Positions 26,601 through 35,340 of a stretch of DNA of 41,851 bases are shown piece after piece (position 1 is the first letter of the stretch; each line of letters opens with the position of its first letter). The notes below the pieces were generated by a model, which made no database searches, had not been told where the DNA came from, and saw nothing but the letters and a program-made list of their open reading frames with translations. Source of the stretch: Nocardioidaceae bacterium (GTDB taxonomy: Bacteria > Actinomycetota > Actinomycetes > Propionibacteriales > Nocardioidaceae); the NCBI GenBank assembly GCA_030447805.1, contig JAUJOE010000007.1, forward strand, positions 35,448-77,298, read 5' to 3'. The translations under genes were made by a program, and so were the position numbers.

Positions 26601-27569
26601 TTCGCGGTGCGGGGGTACCCGGCCCTTGTCGACGAGGGCGGCAGCGTGGCGCTGCGGGTGCTGCCCACCCAGGAGGAACAGCGCGACGCCATGCGGCTCG
26701 GCGTACGCCGCTTGCTCATGCTGACCGTGCCGTCCCCGGGGCCAGCGATCGTCAAGGACCTCGACAACGCAGGCCGGCTGGAGCTCGGCCTCAACCCGCA
26801 CGGGGGCGTGGCGAAGCTGCTCGAGGACTGCTACGCGTGCGCGGTCGACTCCATCGTCGCCGAGTCCGGCGGGCCGGCCTGGGACCGGGCCGGTCACGAC
26901 ATGCTGGTCGACCGGGTCCGCTCGCAGGCCGGCACTGGGCCGCGCACGGCTGTCGGGCCGCGCCGCGCAGGTGGTGGAGCTCGTCCGGCCGGTGGCGGCG
27001 CTGGTCGCCGCCGCCGACGTCGACCGTACCTGCATCAGGTGCTGTCGGCGCCGCGCCGCGCACGGCGCGCCCCATCTCGGTGCAGCTGGAGCGCTGGGCC
27101 GCCAGAGCTGCCCCATTCCAGCGGGTGGAGCGCGCGCTCACCGACATGAAGAGGTCAGCTGTCTCGGCTGGTCTACGGGTCGGACTGGTGGGTTCGTCGC
27201 CGAGGCTGGCCCGGCGGCGCTGCGTGCGCTGCCCCGCTACCTGGCGGCGCTGTCGCACCGGCTCGACAAGCTGCCCCGAGACGACCCCAGGCGCGACGCT
27301 ATGCCGTGCTGATGGCGTCGATGGCGGGGGTCCAGTCGGCGTACCTGCATCAGGTGCAGGGGCTCATCGCGGCGGGCCGCCACGATTCCCTGCCGCGCTG
27401 CGCGAGATCGGCTGGATGCTGGAGGAGCGGTGCGGGTCAGCGGCTCTTCGCCCAGCACCTCAAGACACGCGCGCCCCATCTGGCGCGGTGCGCGCGCGCG
27501 GCTTGGAGCGCGCGCTGGAACGTCAGCTGGCGCGGGACGGGCGACAGGGTGGTCTTCAGGGTCGGCTAG
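23629..27569 (+). CDS. hrpA: ATP-dependent RNA helicase HrpA, C-terminus frame-disrupted
   Basis: DEAH-box RNA helicase, about 1,300 aa if intact. From GTG 23629: Walker A GETGSGKT at 41-48, DEAH at 139-142 (IIIDEAHERS), SAT motif (IITSATIDPQRF), helicase C motifs RRVVLATNVAETSLTVPGIR and QRKGRCGRVAEG, then the HA2/OB-fold and DUF3418 regions. The first 950 codons are one frame. At the GGGGG run 26478-26482 the frame changes; the DUF3418 part then continues (ITAWDFAAVPAEF, VKDLDNAGRLELGLNPHGG). Beyond about 26930 pieces such as FVAEAGPAALRALPRYLAAL, LREIGWMLEE and LFAQHLKT occur in successive different frames. GTG 23635 is an alternative start, with CATAGT at 23622 suggesting leaderless transcription. 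Confidence 0.85.
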
Positions 27570-27579
27570 CGTGGGGCGC

Positions 27580-28434
27580 ATGCAGACAAGACGGCTCGGC
27601 GATGCCCAGGTAAGCGCGATTGGCCTCGGCGCGATGCCGTTGACCACCGATCGCCGGCCCGACGAGGCGCAGGCGCTGCGCACCGTGCACGCCGCCCTCG
27701 ACGCGGGGGTGACGCTGATCGACACGGCCGACGCGTACACGCCGGACGAGCGGGGTCCGGGGATGAACGAGGAGGTCGTCGCGAAGGCGCTCGCGTCGTA
27801 CTCCGGCTCGACCGACGGTGTCATCGTCGCCACCAAGGGCGGCCACACCCGCGACGGAGCCGACTGGGGTCTCAACGGCCGCCCCGACTACCTGCGCAGC
27901 GCGTGCGAGGCGTCACTTCGCCGGCTCGGGGTGGAGGCGGTCGGCCTGTACCAACACCACCGCCCCGACCCCGACGTGCCGTACGAAGAGACGATGGGTG
28001 GGCTCAAGGACCTGTACGACGCTGGGCTGATCCAGCGTGCCGGCATCTCCAACGCCGACCCCGACCAGATCAGGCTCGCGGCCGAGATCCTCGGCGCTGC
28101 CCTGGTGTCGGTGCAGAACGAGTTCTCGCCGAAGTTCCGCAGCAGCGAGCCGGAGATCGGCGTCTGCGCGGAGCTCGGGCTCGCCTTCCTTCCGTGGAGC
28201 CCGCTCGGCGGCATGCGCGAAGCCAAGGAGCTCGGCGAGAAGTACGCCGCGTTCGCCGACGTCGCCCGGTCTCACGGCGTCAGCCCGCAGCAGGTCTGCC
28301 TCGCGTGGGAACTGGCCCTGTCCGACGCCATGATCCCGATACCCGGCGCCAGCCGGGAAGAGTCGATCCGCGACTCGGTCGCCGCCACCGAACTGCACCT
28401 CACCGACGACGAACTGGCCGCCCTCTCCCAGTAG
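27580..28434 (+). CDS. Aldo/keto reductase
   Basis: 284-aa NADPH-dependent oxidoreductase with the (beta/alpha)8 fold. The catalytic tetrad is visible: Asp and Tyr in LIDTADAYTPDE, Lys in VATKGGHTRDG, and His in GLYQHHRPDP. The cofactor region near the C-terminus is IPIPGASREESIRDSV. It is intact, soluble and 11 bases after the apparent stop of hrpA. The physiological carbonyl substrate cannot be inferred. Its 3' side faces RNase D, with a large inverted repeat in between. Confidence 0.92.
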   Translation: MQTRRLGDAQVSAIGLGAMPLTTDRRPDEAQALRTVHAALDAGVTLIDTADAYTPDERGPGMNEEVVAKALASYSGSTDGVIVATKGGHTRDGADWGLNGRPDYLRSACEASLRRLGVEAVGLYQHHRPDPDVPYEETMGGLKDLYDAGLIQRAGISNADPDQIRLAAEILGAALVSVQNEFSPKFRSSEPEIGVCAELGLAFLPWSPLGGMREAKELGEKYAAFADVARSHGVSPQQVCLAWELALSDAMIPIPGASREESIRDSVAATELHLTDDELAALSQ

Positions 28435-28457
28435 GTCCGGGGCGCGCCCCACCTCGT

Positions 28458-28511
28458 CGACTTGTCAGGATGAGTCACGCCGGGACCTGGTCCGCTGACC
28501 CTGACAAGTCG
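28458..28511. terminator. Long inverted repeat between convergent genes
   Basis: CGACTTGTCAGG (28458-28469) and CCTGACAAGTCG (28500-28511) are perfect 12-base arms. The 30-base interior contains two smaller dyads, GTCA/TGAC and GGACC/GGTCC. It fills the gap between the convergent aldo/keto reductase and RNase D genes. Without a clear T-run it is probably a bidirectional terminator of the U-less type. Confidence 0.65.
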
Positions 28512-28515
28512 GGGA

Positions 28516-29769
28516 TCAGCTGGTCAAGGCGTCGGCGAGCGCCTCGGCGGTGAGGTCGATCTGCCACGGTCGCGCCCCGGTGGCGGCCAACGCAGCCTCG
28601 ACGGACTGCTTCGTCAACGGGTCAGGCGGCTGCCACGCCAGTCGGCGTACGGCGTCGGGTTGCAGCAGGTTCTCCAGCGGTACGTCGTGCGCGTCCGCCA
28701 GCGCGGCCAGCGCCTCTCGGCAGCGGGCCAGCCGCTCGGCTGCGGCAGGGAACTTGTGCGGCCAGCTCCGGGCCGGCGGGGGACCGTCGGCCCGGGCGGC
28801 CAGGGAGGGCAGCTCCTCCTCGGGCAGCGCCGCCGCCTCGGCAACTGCCGCGTAGAACTGGGTGAGGTAACGCTGAGCGCCTCGGGACGTGAAGCCACCC
28901 AGGCGCCCCAGTGCCCGCCGCGACTTGGGGGCAGCAGCAGCGGCCTCGACGATCGCCGCGTCCGGGAGGATCCGCGCGGCCGTTGTGTCGCGCTGCCGGG
29001 CCAACGCGTCGCGCTGTTCCCACATCGCCTTGACCACCGCCAGACCGCGCCGCCCACGCACCCGGTGGATCCCCGACGTACGCCGCCAGGGGTCGACGCG
29101 GGCGACACCTGCCGGCATCGCCGCCCAGGCGGCGAACTCCTGTCGCGCCCACTCCGCCTTCCCGCTGGCGCTCAACTGGTCGGCGAGTACCTCGCGGAGC
29201 TCCAGCAGCATCTCGACGTCGAGCGCGGCGTAGCGCAGCCACGACTCCGGCAGCGGTCGCTTGGACCAGTCGACGGCTGAGTGCTCCTTGCGCATCCGGT
29301 AGCCCAGCAGCTCCTCGACCAGCACCGCCAGTCCGACCCGGGGGTAGTTGAGCAACCGGCCGGCCAGCTCGGTGTCGAACAGCGACCGCGGCCGCATGCC
29401 AAGCTCGGCAAGGCAAGCCAGGTCCTGGCTGGCGGCGTGCAGCACCCACTCCTCCTCGGCCACCGCCTCCGCCAGCGGGCGCAACGACTCGTTGGGTACG
29501 TCGCCGAACCCGACCGGGTCGATGAGCACCGAGCCAACTCCGGCTCGGCGTACCTGCACAAGGTAGGCGCGCTGGGAGTACCGGTAGCCGGAGGCGCGTT
29601 CGGCGTCGATCGCCACCGGGCCAGTCGCGGCCGCGAAGTCGGCAACGACCTGTTCCAGGCGCGCGGCCGTCTCGACAAGCGGCGGTGGCCCGCCGCGGAG
29701 CTCAAGCAGTGGCGCGTCGTCTGCATGGGCTGCGGGTGGAGGCGCAGAGTCGTCGTCAGCAGCAGTCAT
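28516..29769 (-). CDS. rnd: RNase D-like 3'-5' exonuclease with HRDC domain
   Basis: 417-aa ribonuclease. The DEDD exonuclease domain shows AIDAERASGYRYSQRAYLV (Exo I, DxE), LHAASQDLACLAELG (Exo II) and RYAALDVEMLLEL (Exo III, Tyr and Asp). A C-terminal HRDC-type region follows (EQRDALARQRDTTAARILPD, then LGGFTSRGAQRYL). Expected role: 3' trimming of stable RNAs. The ATG at 29769 overlaps the stop of the DUF3000 gene by four bases (ATGA), so they are translationally coupled. An earlier in-frame start at 29841 lies within that gene and lacks family similarity. Confidence 0.92.
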   Translation of the reverse strand: MTAADDDSAPPPAAHADDAPLLELRGGPPPLVETAARLEQVVADFAAATGPVAIDAERASGYRYSQRAYLVQVRRAGVGSVLIDPVGFGDVPNESLRPLAEAVAEEEWVLHAASQDLACLAELGMRPRSLFDTELAGRLLNYPRVGLAVLVEELLGYRMRKEHSAVDWSKRPLPESWLRYAALDVEMLLELREVLADQLSASGKAEWARQEFAAWAAMPAGVARVDPWRRTSGIHRVRGRRGLAVVKAMWEQRDALARQRDTTAARILPDAAIVEAAAAAPKSRRALGRLGGFTSRGAQRYLTQFYAAVAEAAALPEEELPSLAARADGPPPARSWPHKFPAAAERLARCREALAALADAHDVPLENLLQPDAVRRLAWQPPDPLTKQSVEAALAATGARPWQIDLTAEALADALTS

Positions 29770-30347
29770 CGACGGCGGGAGCGGCGGTTTGGCATGGCCA
29801 CCACTCCGGCCGGCACCGGTGGTAGCCCGGCTGCGGTGCACAGCAGGTCACCCCAGGCCTCGACGTGCGGGGTGAGCGACCCGACCGGCGACCACGAGGC
29901 CCGCACCTCGATCTCGGCGCTCGCGGGCTCTCCGGCCATGCCACCGAAGCTCTCCGCGGCAACCCGAGTCACGGTGCCGCTGGGCGCGACGAACTGGGCA
30001 CCATGGGACTGCAACGCCTCGGTGAGCCAGCTCCATCCGACACCGCCTAGCAGCGGATCGGTCACCATCTCCGGGTCGATGTGGGACCGGGCGTAGGCCA
30101 CGCAGCGAAAGGTGCCCTCCCAGGCGTCGCTGCCCGCCGGGTCGTACAGCAGCACCAGCCGCCCGCCGGCGACTTCCTCGCCGGAGAGCACCACATCTGC
30201 GGACAACGCGGCGGAGTACGGTGCGATGCGTTGGGGCGCCGGCATCTCCTCGCAGGCGACCTCCGGGCGCAGTTTGGCCGCCTTGAGCTGCTCGAGAGCG
30301 GTACGGAACTCTGCCGGCGGCGCGTCGATCTCCTTGCGCGCGGCCAT
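29766..30347 (-). CDS. DUF3000 family protein
   Basis: 193-aa actinobacterial protein of unknown function. Recognisable conserved parts are [20 protein letters not shown] near the N-terminus, [40 protein letters not shown] and [15 protein letters not shown]. No membrane segment or signal is present, and the last residues are Arg-rich. It is divergent from hemE over 84 bases, which is a recurring actinobacterial arrangement, and coupled with RNase D. The ATG at 30347 starts at the family-typical [10 protein letters not shown]; longer open frame upstream is read through hemE antisense and is ignored. Confidence 0.88.
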   Translation of the reverse strand: MAARKEIDAPPAEFRTALEQLKAAKLRPEVACEEMPAPQRIAPYSAALSADVVLSGEEVAGGRLVLLYDPAGSDAWEGTFRCVAYARSHIDPEMVTDPLLGGVGWSWLTEALQSHGAQFVAPSGTVTRVAAESFGGMAGEPASAEIEVRASWSPVGSLTPHVEAWGDLLCTAAGLPPVPAGVVAMPNRRSRRR

Positions 30348-30431
30348 GTGTCGAGAGTAGGTCGTGACCGTCGGCGCGGTCGGGCGACTCGCCGTGCGGC
30401 ACACTGGCCCCAGCATGGAAGGATTCCCGTC

Positions 30432-31487
30432 GTGACCAGACCCCCCAGCGCCCTCGCGGAGAGCGCGTTCCTCCGCGCGGCTCGCGGACTGCGGGGGCCG
30501 CATGTCCCGGTGTGGTTCATGCGGCAGGCCGGCCGTTCGCTGCCGGAGTACCGGGCGCTGCGAGCAGGCGTGGCGATGCTCGAGGCGTGCAGCCGCCCCG
30601 AGCTGATTGTCGAGATCACGATGCAGCCCGTACGCCGCCTGGGTGTCGACGCCGCGATCTTGTTCAGCGACATCGTGTTGCCGTTGAAGGCGATGGGAGT
30701 CGACCTCGACATCGTGCCAGGGGTGGGGCCGGTGATCGCGGCGCCGATCGAGGACCTGGCCGGTGTGTCGCGCATCCCCGACTTCACGGCGGAGTCCGTC
30801 GGGTTCGTGTCCGAGGCGGTGCGTGGCCTCACCGCGGAGCTGAAGGGCACTCCGCTGATCGGCTTCGCCGGCGCGCCGTACACGCTCGCGTCGTACCTCA
30901 TCGAGGGCGGTCCGTCGAAGGACCACGCAAAGACCAAGGCGCTCATGTACGGCGCCCCCGACGTCTGGCACGCCCTCATGCAGCGGCTCGCGGCAACCGC
31001 GGCCGGTTTTCTGACGGCGCAGGTGCGGGCAGGTGCCTCGGCGGTGCAGCTGTTCGACTCGTGGGCCGGTGGCCTGTCACCTGCCGACTACCGCGCTTAC
31101 GTGCTCCCCTACACGACGCGAGTCTTCGCCGAGGTAGCGCCGCTTGGGGTGCCGCGCATCCACTTCGGCGTCGCCACTGGTGAGCTGCTCGGCGACATGG
31201 CGGCGGCGGGTGTCGACGTCATGGGTGTGGACTGGCGGGTGCCGTTGGATCGGGCCGCGCAGCGGATCCGGCCGGAACAGGCGGTGCAGGGCAACCTCGA
31301 CCCGGCCGTCCTGTTCGCCCCCTGGCGGGTGATCGAGGCGAAAGCCGCTGAGATCCTCCGGTCAGGTCAAGCGGCCGCCGGGCATATCTTCAACCTTGGT
31401 CACGGCGTACTGCCGGCGACCGACCCCGACGTGCTCGCCCGGCTGGTGGACTTCATTCATTCGCACGAGGTCGCAGCCGCGGAGTGA
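30432..31487 (+). CDS. hemE: Uroporphyrinogen III decarboxylase HemE
   Basis: 351-aa enzyme that removes four acetate carboxyls of uroporphyrinogen III to give coproporphyrinogen III. Signatures: [16 protein letters not shown] (N-terminal URO-D signature), [34 protein letters not shown] (second signature), [10 protein letters not shown] and [24 protein letters not shown] and [12 protein letters not shown]. The GTG at 30432 is preceded by AAGGA eight bases upstream. It begins a heme run with hemY and hemQ further right, interrupted by the DUF4349 gene on the opposite strand, which it overlaps tail to tail by 35 bases. Confidence 0.95.
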   Translation: MTRPPSALAESAFLRAARGLRGPHVPVWFMRQAGRSLPEYRALRAGVAMLEACSRPELIVEITMQPVRRLGVDAAILFSDIVLPLKAMGVDLDIVPGVGPVIAAPIEDLAGVSRIPDFTAESVGFVSEAVRGLTAELKGTPLIGFAGAPYTLASYLIEGGPSKDHAKTKALMYGAPDVWHALMQRLAATAAGFLTAQVRAGASAVQLFDSWAGGLSPADYRAYVLPYTTRVFAEVAPLGVPRIHFGVATGELLGDMAAAGVDVMGVDWRVPLDRAAQRIRPEQAVQGNLDPAVLFAPWRVIEAKAAEILRSGQAAAGHIFNLGHGVLPATDPDVLARLVDFIHSHEVAAAE

Positions 31488-32394
31488 ACCGGCGCACGAG
31501 CAGGTAGCCACCAACACCGACAAGCGTCAGCAGCGTACCCAGGGGAAGCGCCAAGCCGAGGCCGTGGCTCAACGCGCGCACGAACTCAACCAGCGCGTCC
31601 CAACCGGACTTCAGTCCGGCGATAAAGCCACCGGCGCGGTCCTCTTCTGCTGGCGGGGGAGGATCGGAGGTCTGGCGCACGGTGACCGTGATCGTCGACA
31701 TCGTGGTCAGGTCCGCCAGCGCACGCTGCTGCGCCTGGAGCGCCTCGAGGTCCGCCTGGCGCTGCGACAGCTCGTTCTCGAGCGCGATGATGTCGCCAAG
31801 CTTCGTTGCCGCCGAGAAGAGCCGCCGCAGCTGGGCGATGGAGTCCTCCGCGCTGCGCACCCGGGAGTTGATGTCGGCCACCTCTGCGGTCACGTCTTCG
31901 ACCGAGGTCTCCAACGTGTAGCGGACCCCGAGGTCAGTGAGCTTGGTGACGGTTGCCTCGAACTCCTCGACAGGCACCCGCAGCACCAGGCGGGAGTGCA
32001 CTGCCTTGCCCTGGCGGTTTGTCGAGGTGTCCTCACTTTCGATCTCGCCTTGTGCCACCACCACGACGTCGGAGACCTGTGGCAGCACCTCGTCGACGTT
32101 GTCGGCGTACAGGCTGATCGCGGCGGTCTTGATCTGCGCCTGCGGCGTTACGTCGGTGAGGTCGGTCGACTGCCCCCGCCTACCTTGGTCCGCCGCATAC
32201 TCGGCAGCGCCTTCCAGGGCGTCGGGACCAGCTTGCGGCACGCGAGCGGCTGCACCGCCGGCGGCGCCGGCATCCAGGTCTGCGGTCTCAGCGGCTCCGC
32301 CGGTGCCGGAGCAGCCGGCCATGACGAGGAGGGCGAATGCCGCGAGCAGCGCTGCGGCGACTCGCCGGCGCAGGAACGTGTGGAAGTAGGCCAT
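31453..32394 (-). CDS. DUF4349 lipoprotein
   Basis: 313-aa lipoprotein. The signal sequence ends in the lipobox LLVMAGC, so C27 or close by would be lipidated. After a low-complexity linker comes the DUF4349 core ([20 protein letters not shown], ... [20 protein letters not shown], ... [19 protein letters not shown]). A long coiled coil follows at about residues 180-230, and a C-terminal membrane helix ([20 protein letters not shown]) ends in a short basic tail. It is thus anchored by both ends or spans the envelope. Function is unknown. Its 3' end overlaps hemE by 35 bases in antisense. It is divergent from hemY. Confidence 0.88.
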   Translation of the reverse strand: MAYFHTFLRRRVAAALLAAFALLVMAGCSGTGGAAETADLDAGAAGGAAARVPQAGPDALEGAAEYAADQGRRGQSTDLTDVTPQAQIKTAAISLYADNVDEVLPQVSDVVVVAQGEIESEDTSTNRQGKAVHSRLVLRVPVEEFEATVTKLTDLGVRYTLETSVEDVTAEVADINSRVRSAEDSIAQLRRLFSAATKLGDIIALENELSQRQADLEALQAQQRALADLTTMSTITVTVRQTSDPPPPAEEDRAGGFIAGLKSGWDALVEFVRALSHGLGLALPLGTLLTLVGVGGYLLVRRFTPRLRPRANE

Positions 32395-32615
32395 GCAACT
32401 GTGACGCAGGCTCTCGGCCCCCGGTTTCCGTTGAGACCAAACGGTTACCTTTCGCGGTGCTCCCCTCAGCGGCTCGACAGCCAAGCGCGCCGCCGGCTGC
32501 CCACGGTTCGGCGCGTTCTGCAGGCGATTCGACCGGCCAACCCATGCATAGCGCGCCAGATCGCCACCGCGGCTGCCCAAGACAGTCGCCGGGGCGGGTT
32601 TGCGACAGTAGGGGC

Positions 32616-34052
32616 ATGCCAGCAGACGCACTGCGCCCCCACGTCGTCGTGGTCGGGGGCGGCATCGCCGGGCTGGCGGCTGCGCATGCGCTGGTCATGA
32701 GCCGTGCCGACATCGCCGTCACGGTGTTCGAGGGCAACGTCGACGTCGGAGGCAAGCTGCGGCTCGGCGAGGTCGCCGGGCAGCCGGTTGACCTTGGCGC
32801 GGAGGCCATGCTCAACCGGCGACCCGAGGGTCGGGCGCTCGCCCGCGCCGTCGGGTTGGAAGCGTCCATCGTGCACCCGCGCGCCACGTCGGCCGGGGTG
32901 TGGAGCCGCGGGGCGGTTCGGCCGCTGCCGCCGACCGTGATGGGGATCCCGGCCGACGTCTCCGCCCCCGCCCTCGGCAGCCTGCTGAGCCCAGCCGGCC
33001 GGGTGCGGGTGCAGGCGGACAGGTGGCTGCCGGCGCCGGGCGTCGAGGACGACGTCGGCGTCGGGCGGTTGGTGGCCCGCCGGCTCGGCAGGCAGGTGCG
33101 CGACCGGCTGGTCGACCCGATGCTCGGCGGGGTGTACGCCGGGCGCTCCGACGAGATCTCACTGCAGGCCGCGCTGCCGCAGGTCGCGGCCCAACTGCGC
33201 GCCGGTTCGGGCCTGCTGGCTGCGGCGAGCAGGGTGCTGGCCCGGTCAGACGAGTCCCCAGGGCAAGACCCGCTGCCTGTCTTCGCCGGGATCGACGGGG
33301 GAGTGGGCAGACTGCCCGCCGCGGTGGCGGGTGACGCCGTACGACGAGGGGCGGTCGTGCGGTGCTCGACGATGGTCCGCGGGCTGGAGCGGACTCCGGC
33401 AGGGTGGCGACTGGTCGTCGGCCCGGCAGCATGCCCGGAGGAGGTGAGCGCCGACGCGGTCATCGTCGCCACACCGGCGGTCGCCGCCGCACGGTTGCTG
33501 GCAACCGCCGCGCCGCACGCGGCTCACGAGTTGGCTGGCATCGAGTACGCATCGGTCGCTGTCGTCACCGTGGCGATGCGGGCGGTCGACGTCTCGGTCG
33601 AGCTGTCGGGGTCGGGCTTCCTCGTGCCCGCTATCGACGGGCGAGCGATCAAAGCGGCGACGTACTCGTCGCGCAAGTGGGGGTGGCTGCGTGACGACCT
33701 GGTCGTCATCCGCTGCTCCATCGGGCGGCACCGCGACGAGGCCGCGCTTCAGCACAGCGACGCCGAGCTCGTGCAGGCAGCGGTAGCCGACCTGCGGGAC
33801 GCGGTGGGACTGCGCGCGCCCCTCCTCGACGCCAACGTCACCCGGTGGGGTGGCGGTCTCCCGCAGTACGCCGTCGGGCATCTCGACCGGGTGCGCCGCA
33901 TCCGCGAGTCAGTGGCCGCCGTACCGGGCCTGGAGGTTTGTGGGGCCGCCTTTGACGGCGTCGGCATACCAGCGGTGATCGCCACCGGCACTCAGGCGGC
34001 AGCCCGCGTGCTCGAGCAGCTGCGCGAGCCGAGACAATGGCGACATGAGTGA
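32616..34052 (+). CDS. hemY: Coproporphyrinogen III / protoporphyrinogen oxidase (HemY/CgoX)
   Basis: 478-aa FAD enzyme that oxidises the porphyrinogen to the porphyrin. The N-terminal dinucleotide fold is [18 protein letters not shown], followed by the GG-doublet VDVGGKLRL. The family segment [17 protein letters not shown] is near residue 165, and the C-terminal FAD motif is [20 protein letters not shown]. In HemQ-carrying Gram-positives this enzyme makes coproporphyrin III (CgoX), which fits the hemQ gene that overlaps its end by eight bases. The ATG at 32616 has no good ribosome site; GACAGT close upstream may be a -10 for a nearly leaderless transcript. Confidence 0.93.
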   Translation: MPADALRPHVVVVGGGIAGLAAAHALVMSRADIAVTVFEGNVDVGGKLRLGEVAGQPVDLGAEAMLNRRPEGRALARAVGLEASIVHPRATSAGVWSRGAVRPLPPTVMGIPADVSAPALGSLLSPAGRVRVQADRWLPAPGVEDDVGVGRLVARRLGRQVRDRLVDPMLGGVYAGRSDEISLQAALPQVAAQLRAGSGLLAAASRVLARSDESPGQDPLPVFAGIDGGVGRLPAAVAGDAVRRGAVVRCSTMVRGLERTPAGWRLVVGPAACPEEVSADAVIVATPAVAAARLLATAAPHAAHELAGIEYASVAVVTVAMRAVDVSVELSGSGFLVPAIDGRAIKAATYSSRKWGWLRDDLVVIRCSIGRHRDEAALQHSDAELVQAAVADLRDAVGLRAPLLDANVTRWGGGLPQYAVGHLDRVRRIRESVAAVPGLEVCGAAFDGVGIPAVIATGTQAAARVLEQLREPRQWRHE

Positions 34053-34773
34053 AGCGCCCGCGGGGCCCGTCAAGCGGCCAGCACAAGGGAAGGCGGCCCG
34101 TGAGCTCAACGACGTCATCCGCTACACGATGTGGTCGGTCTTCGAGCTCTCGGCGCCGGTCCAGTCCGACGACGACAGGTCTGCCCAGGCCGACGAGGTC
34201 GAGCGGCTGTTCGCCGATGTCGCCGACGAGGTGACCGTGCGCGGCTGTTACGACGTATCGGCGCTGCGGGCGGACGCCGACGTGCTGGTGTGGTGGCACT
34301 CACCGACGGCCGAGGCGCTGCAGGAGGCCTACAACCGCTTGCGGCGTACGGCGTTCGGGGCCCGGCTGGTGCCGGTCTGGTCGCAGCTGGCGCTGCACCG
34401 TCCCGCGGAGTTCAACAAGAGCCACGTGCCGGCGTTCCTTGCTGAGGAGGAGCCGCGCGACTTCGTCTGCGTCTACCCGTTCGTGCGGTCCTACGAGTGG
34501 TACCTACTGGAGGACACCGAGCGGCGGGCCATGCTCGCCGAGCACGGCCGACTGGCGCGCGGCTTTCCCGACGTACGGGCCAACACCGTCGCGTCGTTCG
34601 CGCTGGGTGACTACGAATGGATCTTGGCGTTCGAGGCTGACGAGCTGCACCGGATCGTCGACCTGATGCGCCATCTGCGCGCAAGCAAGGCGCGGATGCA
34701 CGTCCGTGAGGAGGTGCCGTTCTACACCGGGCGGCGGCGGAGCGTAAAGGAGCTGCTCACCGGCCTCCCGTGA
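34045..34773 (+). CDS. hemQ: Coproheme decarboxylase HemQ (chlorite dismutase family)
   Basis: 242-aa last enzyme of the coproporphyrin-dependent heme pathway; it decarboxylates coproheme to heme b with peroxide. Actinobacterial family segments are [52 protein letters not shown] (including the Tyr region used for catalysis), [39 protein letters not shown] and [12 protein letters not shown]. It has no chlorite dismutase-type signal peptide, which supports HemQ. The ATG overlaps the hemY stop by eight bases, so they are co-translated. A ferrochelatase gene is not in the window. Confidence 0.95.
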   Translation: MSEAPAGPVKRPAQGKAARELNDVIRYTMWSVFELSAPVQSDDDRSAQADEVERLFADVADEVTVRGCYDVSALRADADVLVWWHSPTAEALQEAYNRLRRTAFGARLVPVWSQLALHRPAEFNKSHVPAFLAEEEPRDFVCVYPFVRSYEWYLLEDTERRAMLAEHGRLARGFPDVRANTVASFALGDYEWILAFEADELHRIVDLMRHLRASKARMHVREEVPFYTGRRRSVKELLTGLP

Positions 34774-34802
34774 TCGCACGTTTGCGGCCGCGAGCGGCAT
34801 GG

Positions 34803-35195
34803 CTACGGCTCAAGGGGGCCCGGGTCGGCTGGGACGTCAACAGCGTGCTCCCGCAGCACTGTCAGTGGCACGATCGTGAGCACCGCCTCGTTGGTGCTGG
34901 CCAGCACGACGGGTGCCGCTACGCCGTCGTTATAGGCGCGAGCCCAGTTCACCGCGGTCACGCACCAGCGGTCGCCCGGCACGAGTCCGGGGAAGTGGTA
35001 CGGACGTCGCGGTGTCGAGAGGTCGTTACCGATGCTGCGCTGATGGTCCAGAAACTCGGCCGTGACGACAGCGCAGATCGTGTGGCTCCCGAGGTCCTCG
35101 GGGGCGGTGCTGCAGGAGCCGTCGCGGAAGAACCCAGTCAGCGGGTCTGTGCCACACGGTTGCAGGTCGTCACCCAGGACATTGCGCTCTGTCAC
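34803..35195 (-). CDS. DUF2237 family protein
   Basis: 130-aa protein of a widespread small family of unknown function. Family motifs: NVLGDDLQPCGTDPLTGFFR, then GSCSTAPEDLGSHTICAVVT, EFLDHQRSIGNDLSTP, FPGLVPGDRWCVTAVNWARA and PVVLASTNEAVL. Conserved Cys residues at about 14 and 28 are present. It is cytoplasmic and convergent with hemQ, with a 29-base gap. No role can be assigned. Confidence 0.9.
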   Translation of the reverse strand: MTERNVLGDDLQPCGTDPLTGFFRDGSCSTAPEDLGSHTICAVVTAEFLDHQRSIGNDLSTPRRPYHFPGLVPGDRWCVTAVNWARAYNDGVAAPVVLASTNEAVLTIVPLTVLREHAVDVPADPGPLEP

Positions 35196-35324
35196 CTGCC
35201 CAGCCTGTCAGAACGGGCTCGATAAACACATCCCCCCCTTCGGCTGGCTCACTCCTTAATCACTCGCCAGACCTGTGGATCAGGGGGAGACGAGCCCCGG
35301 CTTTGTCGGTGGTCGGGTCTATTG

Positions 35325-35340
35325 TCGTATCCATGTTCGA
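35325..35340 (+). promoter_or_regulatory. LexA (SOS) box-like site overlapping the DUF222 gene start
   Basis: TCGTATCCATGTTCGA has a perfect right half (GTTCGA) and an imperfect left half compared with the actinobacterial SOS consensus TCGAAC-N4-GTTCGA. The site covers the start codon at 35333. Related 13E12/DUF222 genes in mycobacteria are known LexA targets, which raises the likelihood that this is real. Confidence 0.5.

Noticed and set aside
27064..27481. 13-base repeat GCGCGCCCCATCT at 27065 and 27469
   Set aside because: Short, GC-rich and in different frames; likely chance, unlike the 18-base palindromic repeat.
30415..30435. Six-codon upstream reading frame (MEGFPS) that overlaps the hemE GTG
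   Set aside because: It coincides with the ribosome-binding region of hemE and is too short to claim as a leader peptide.
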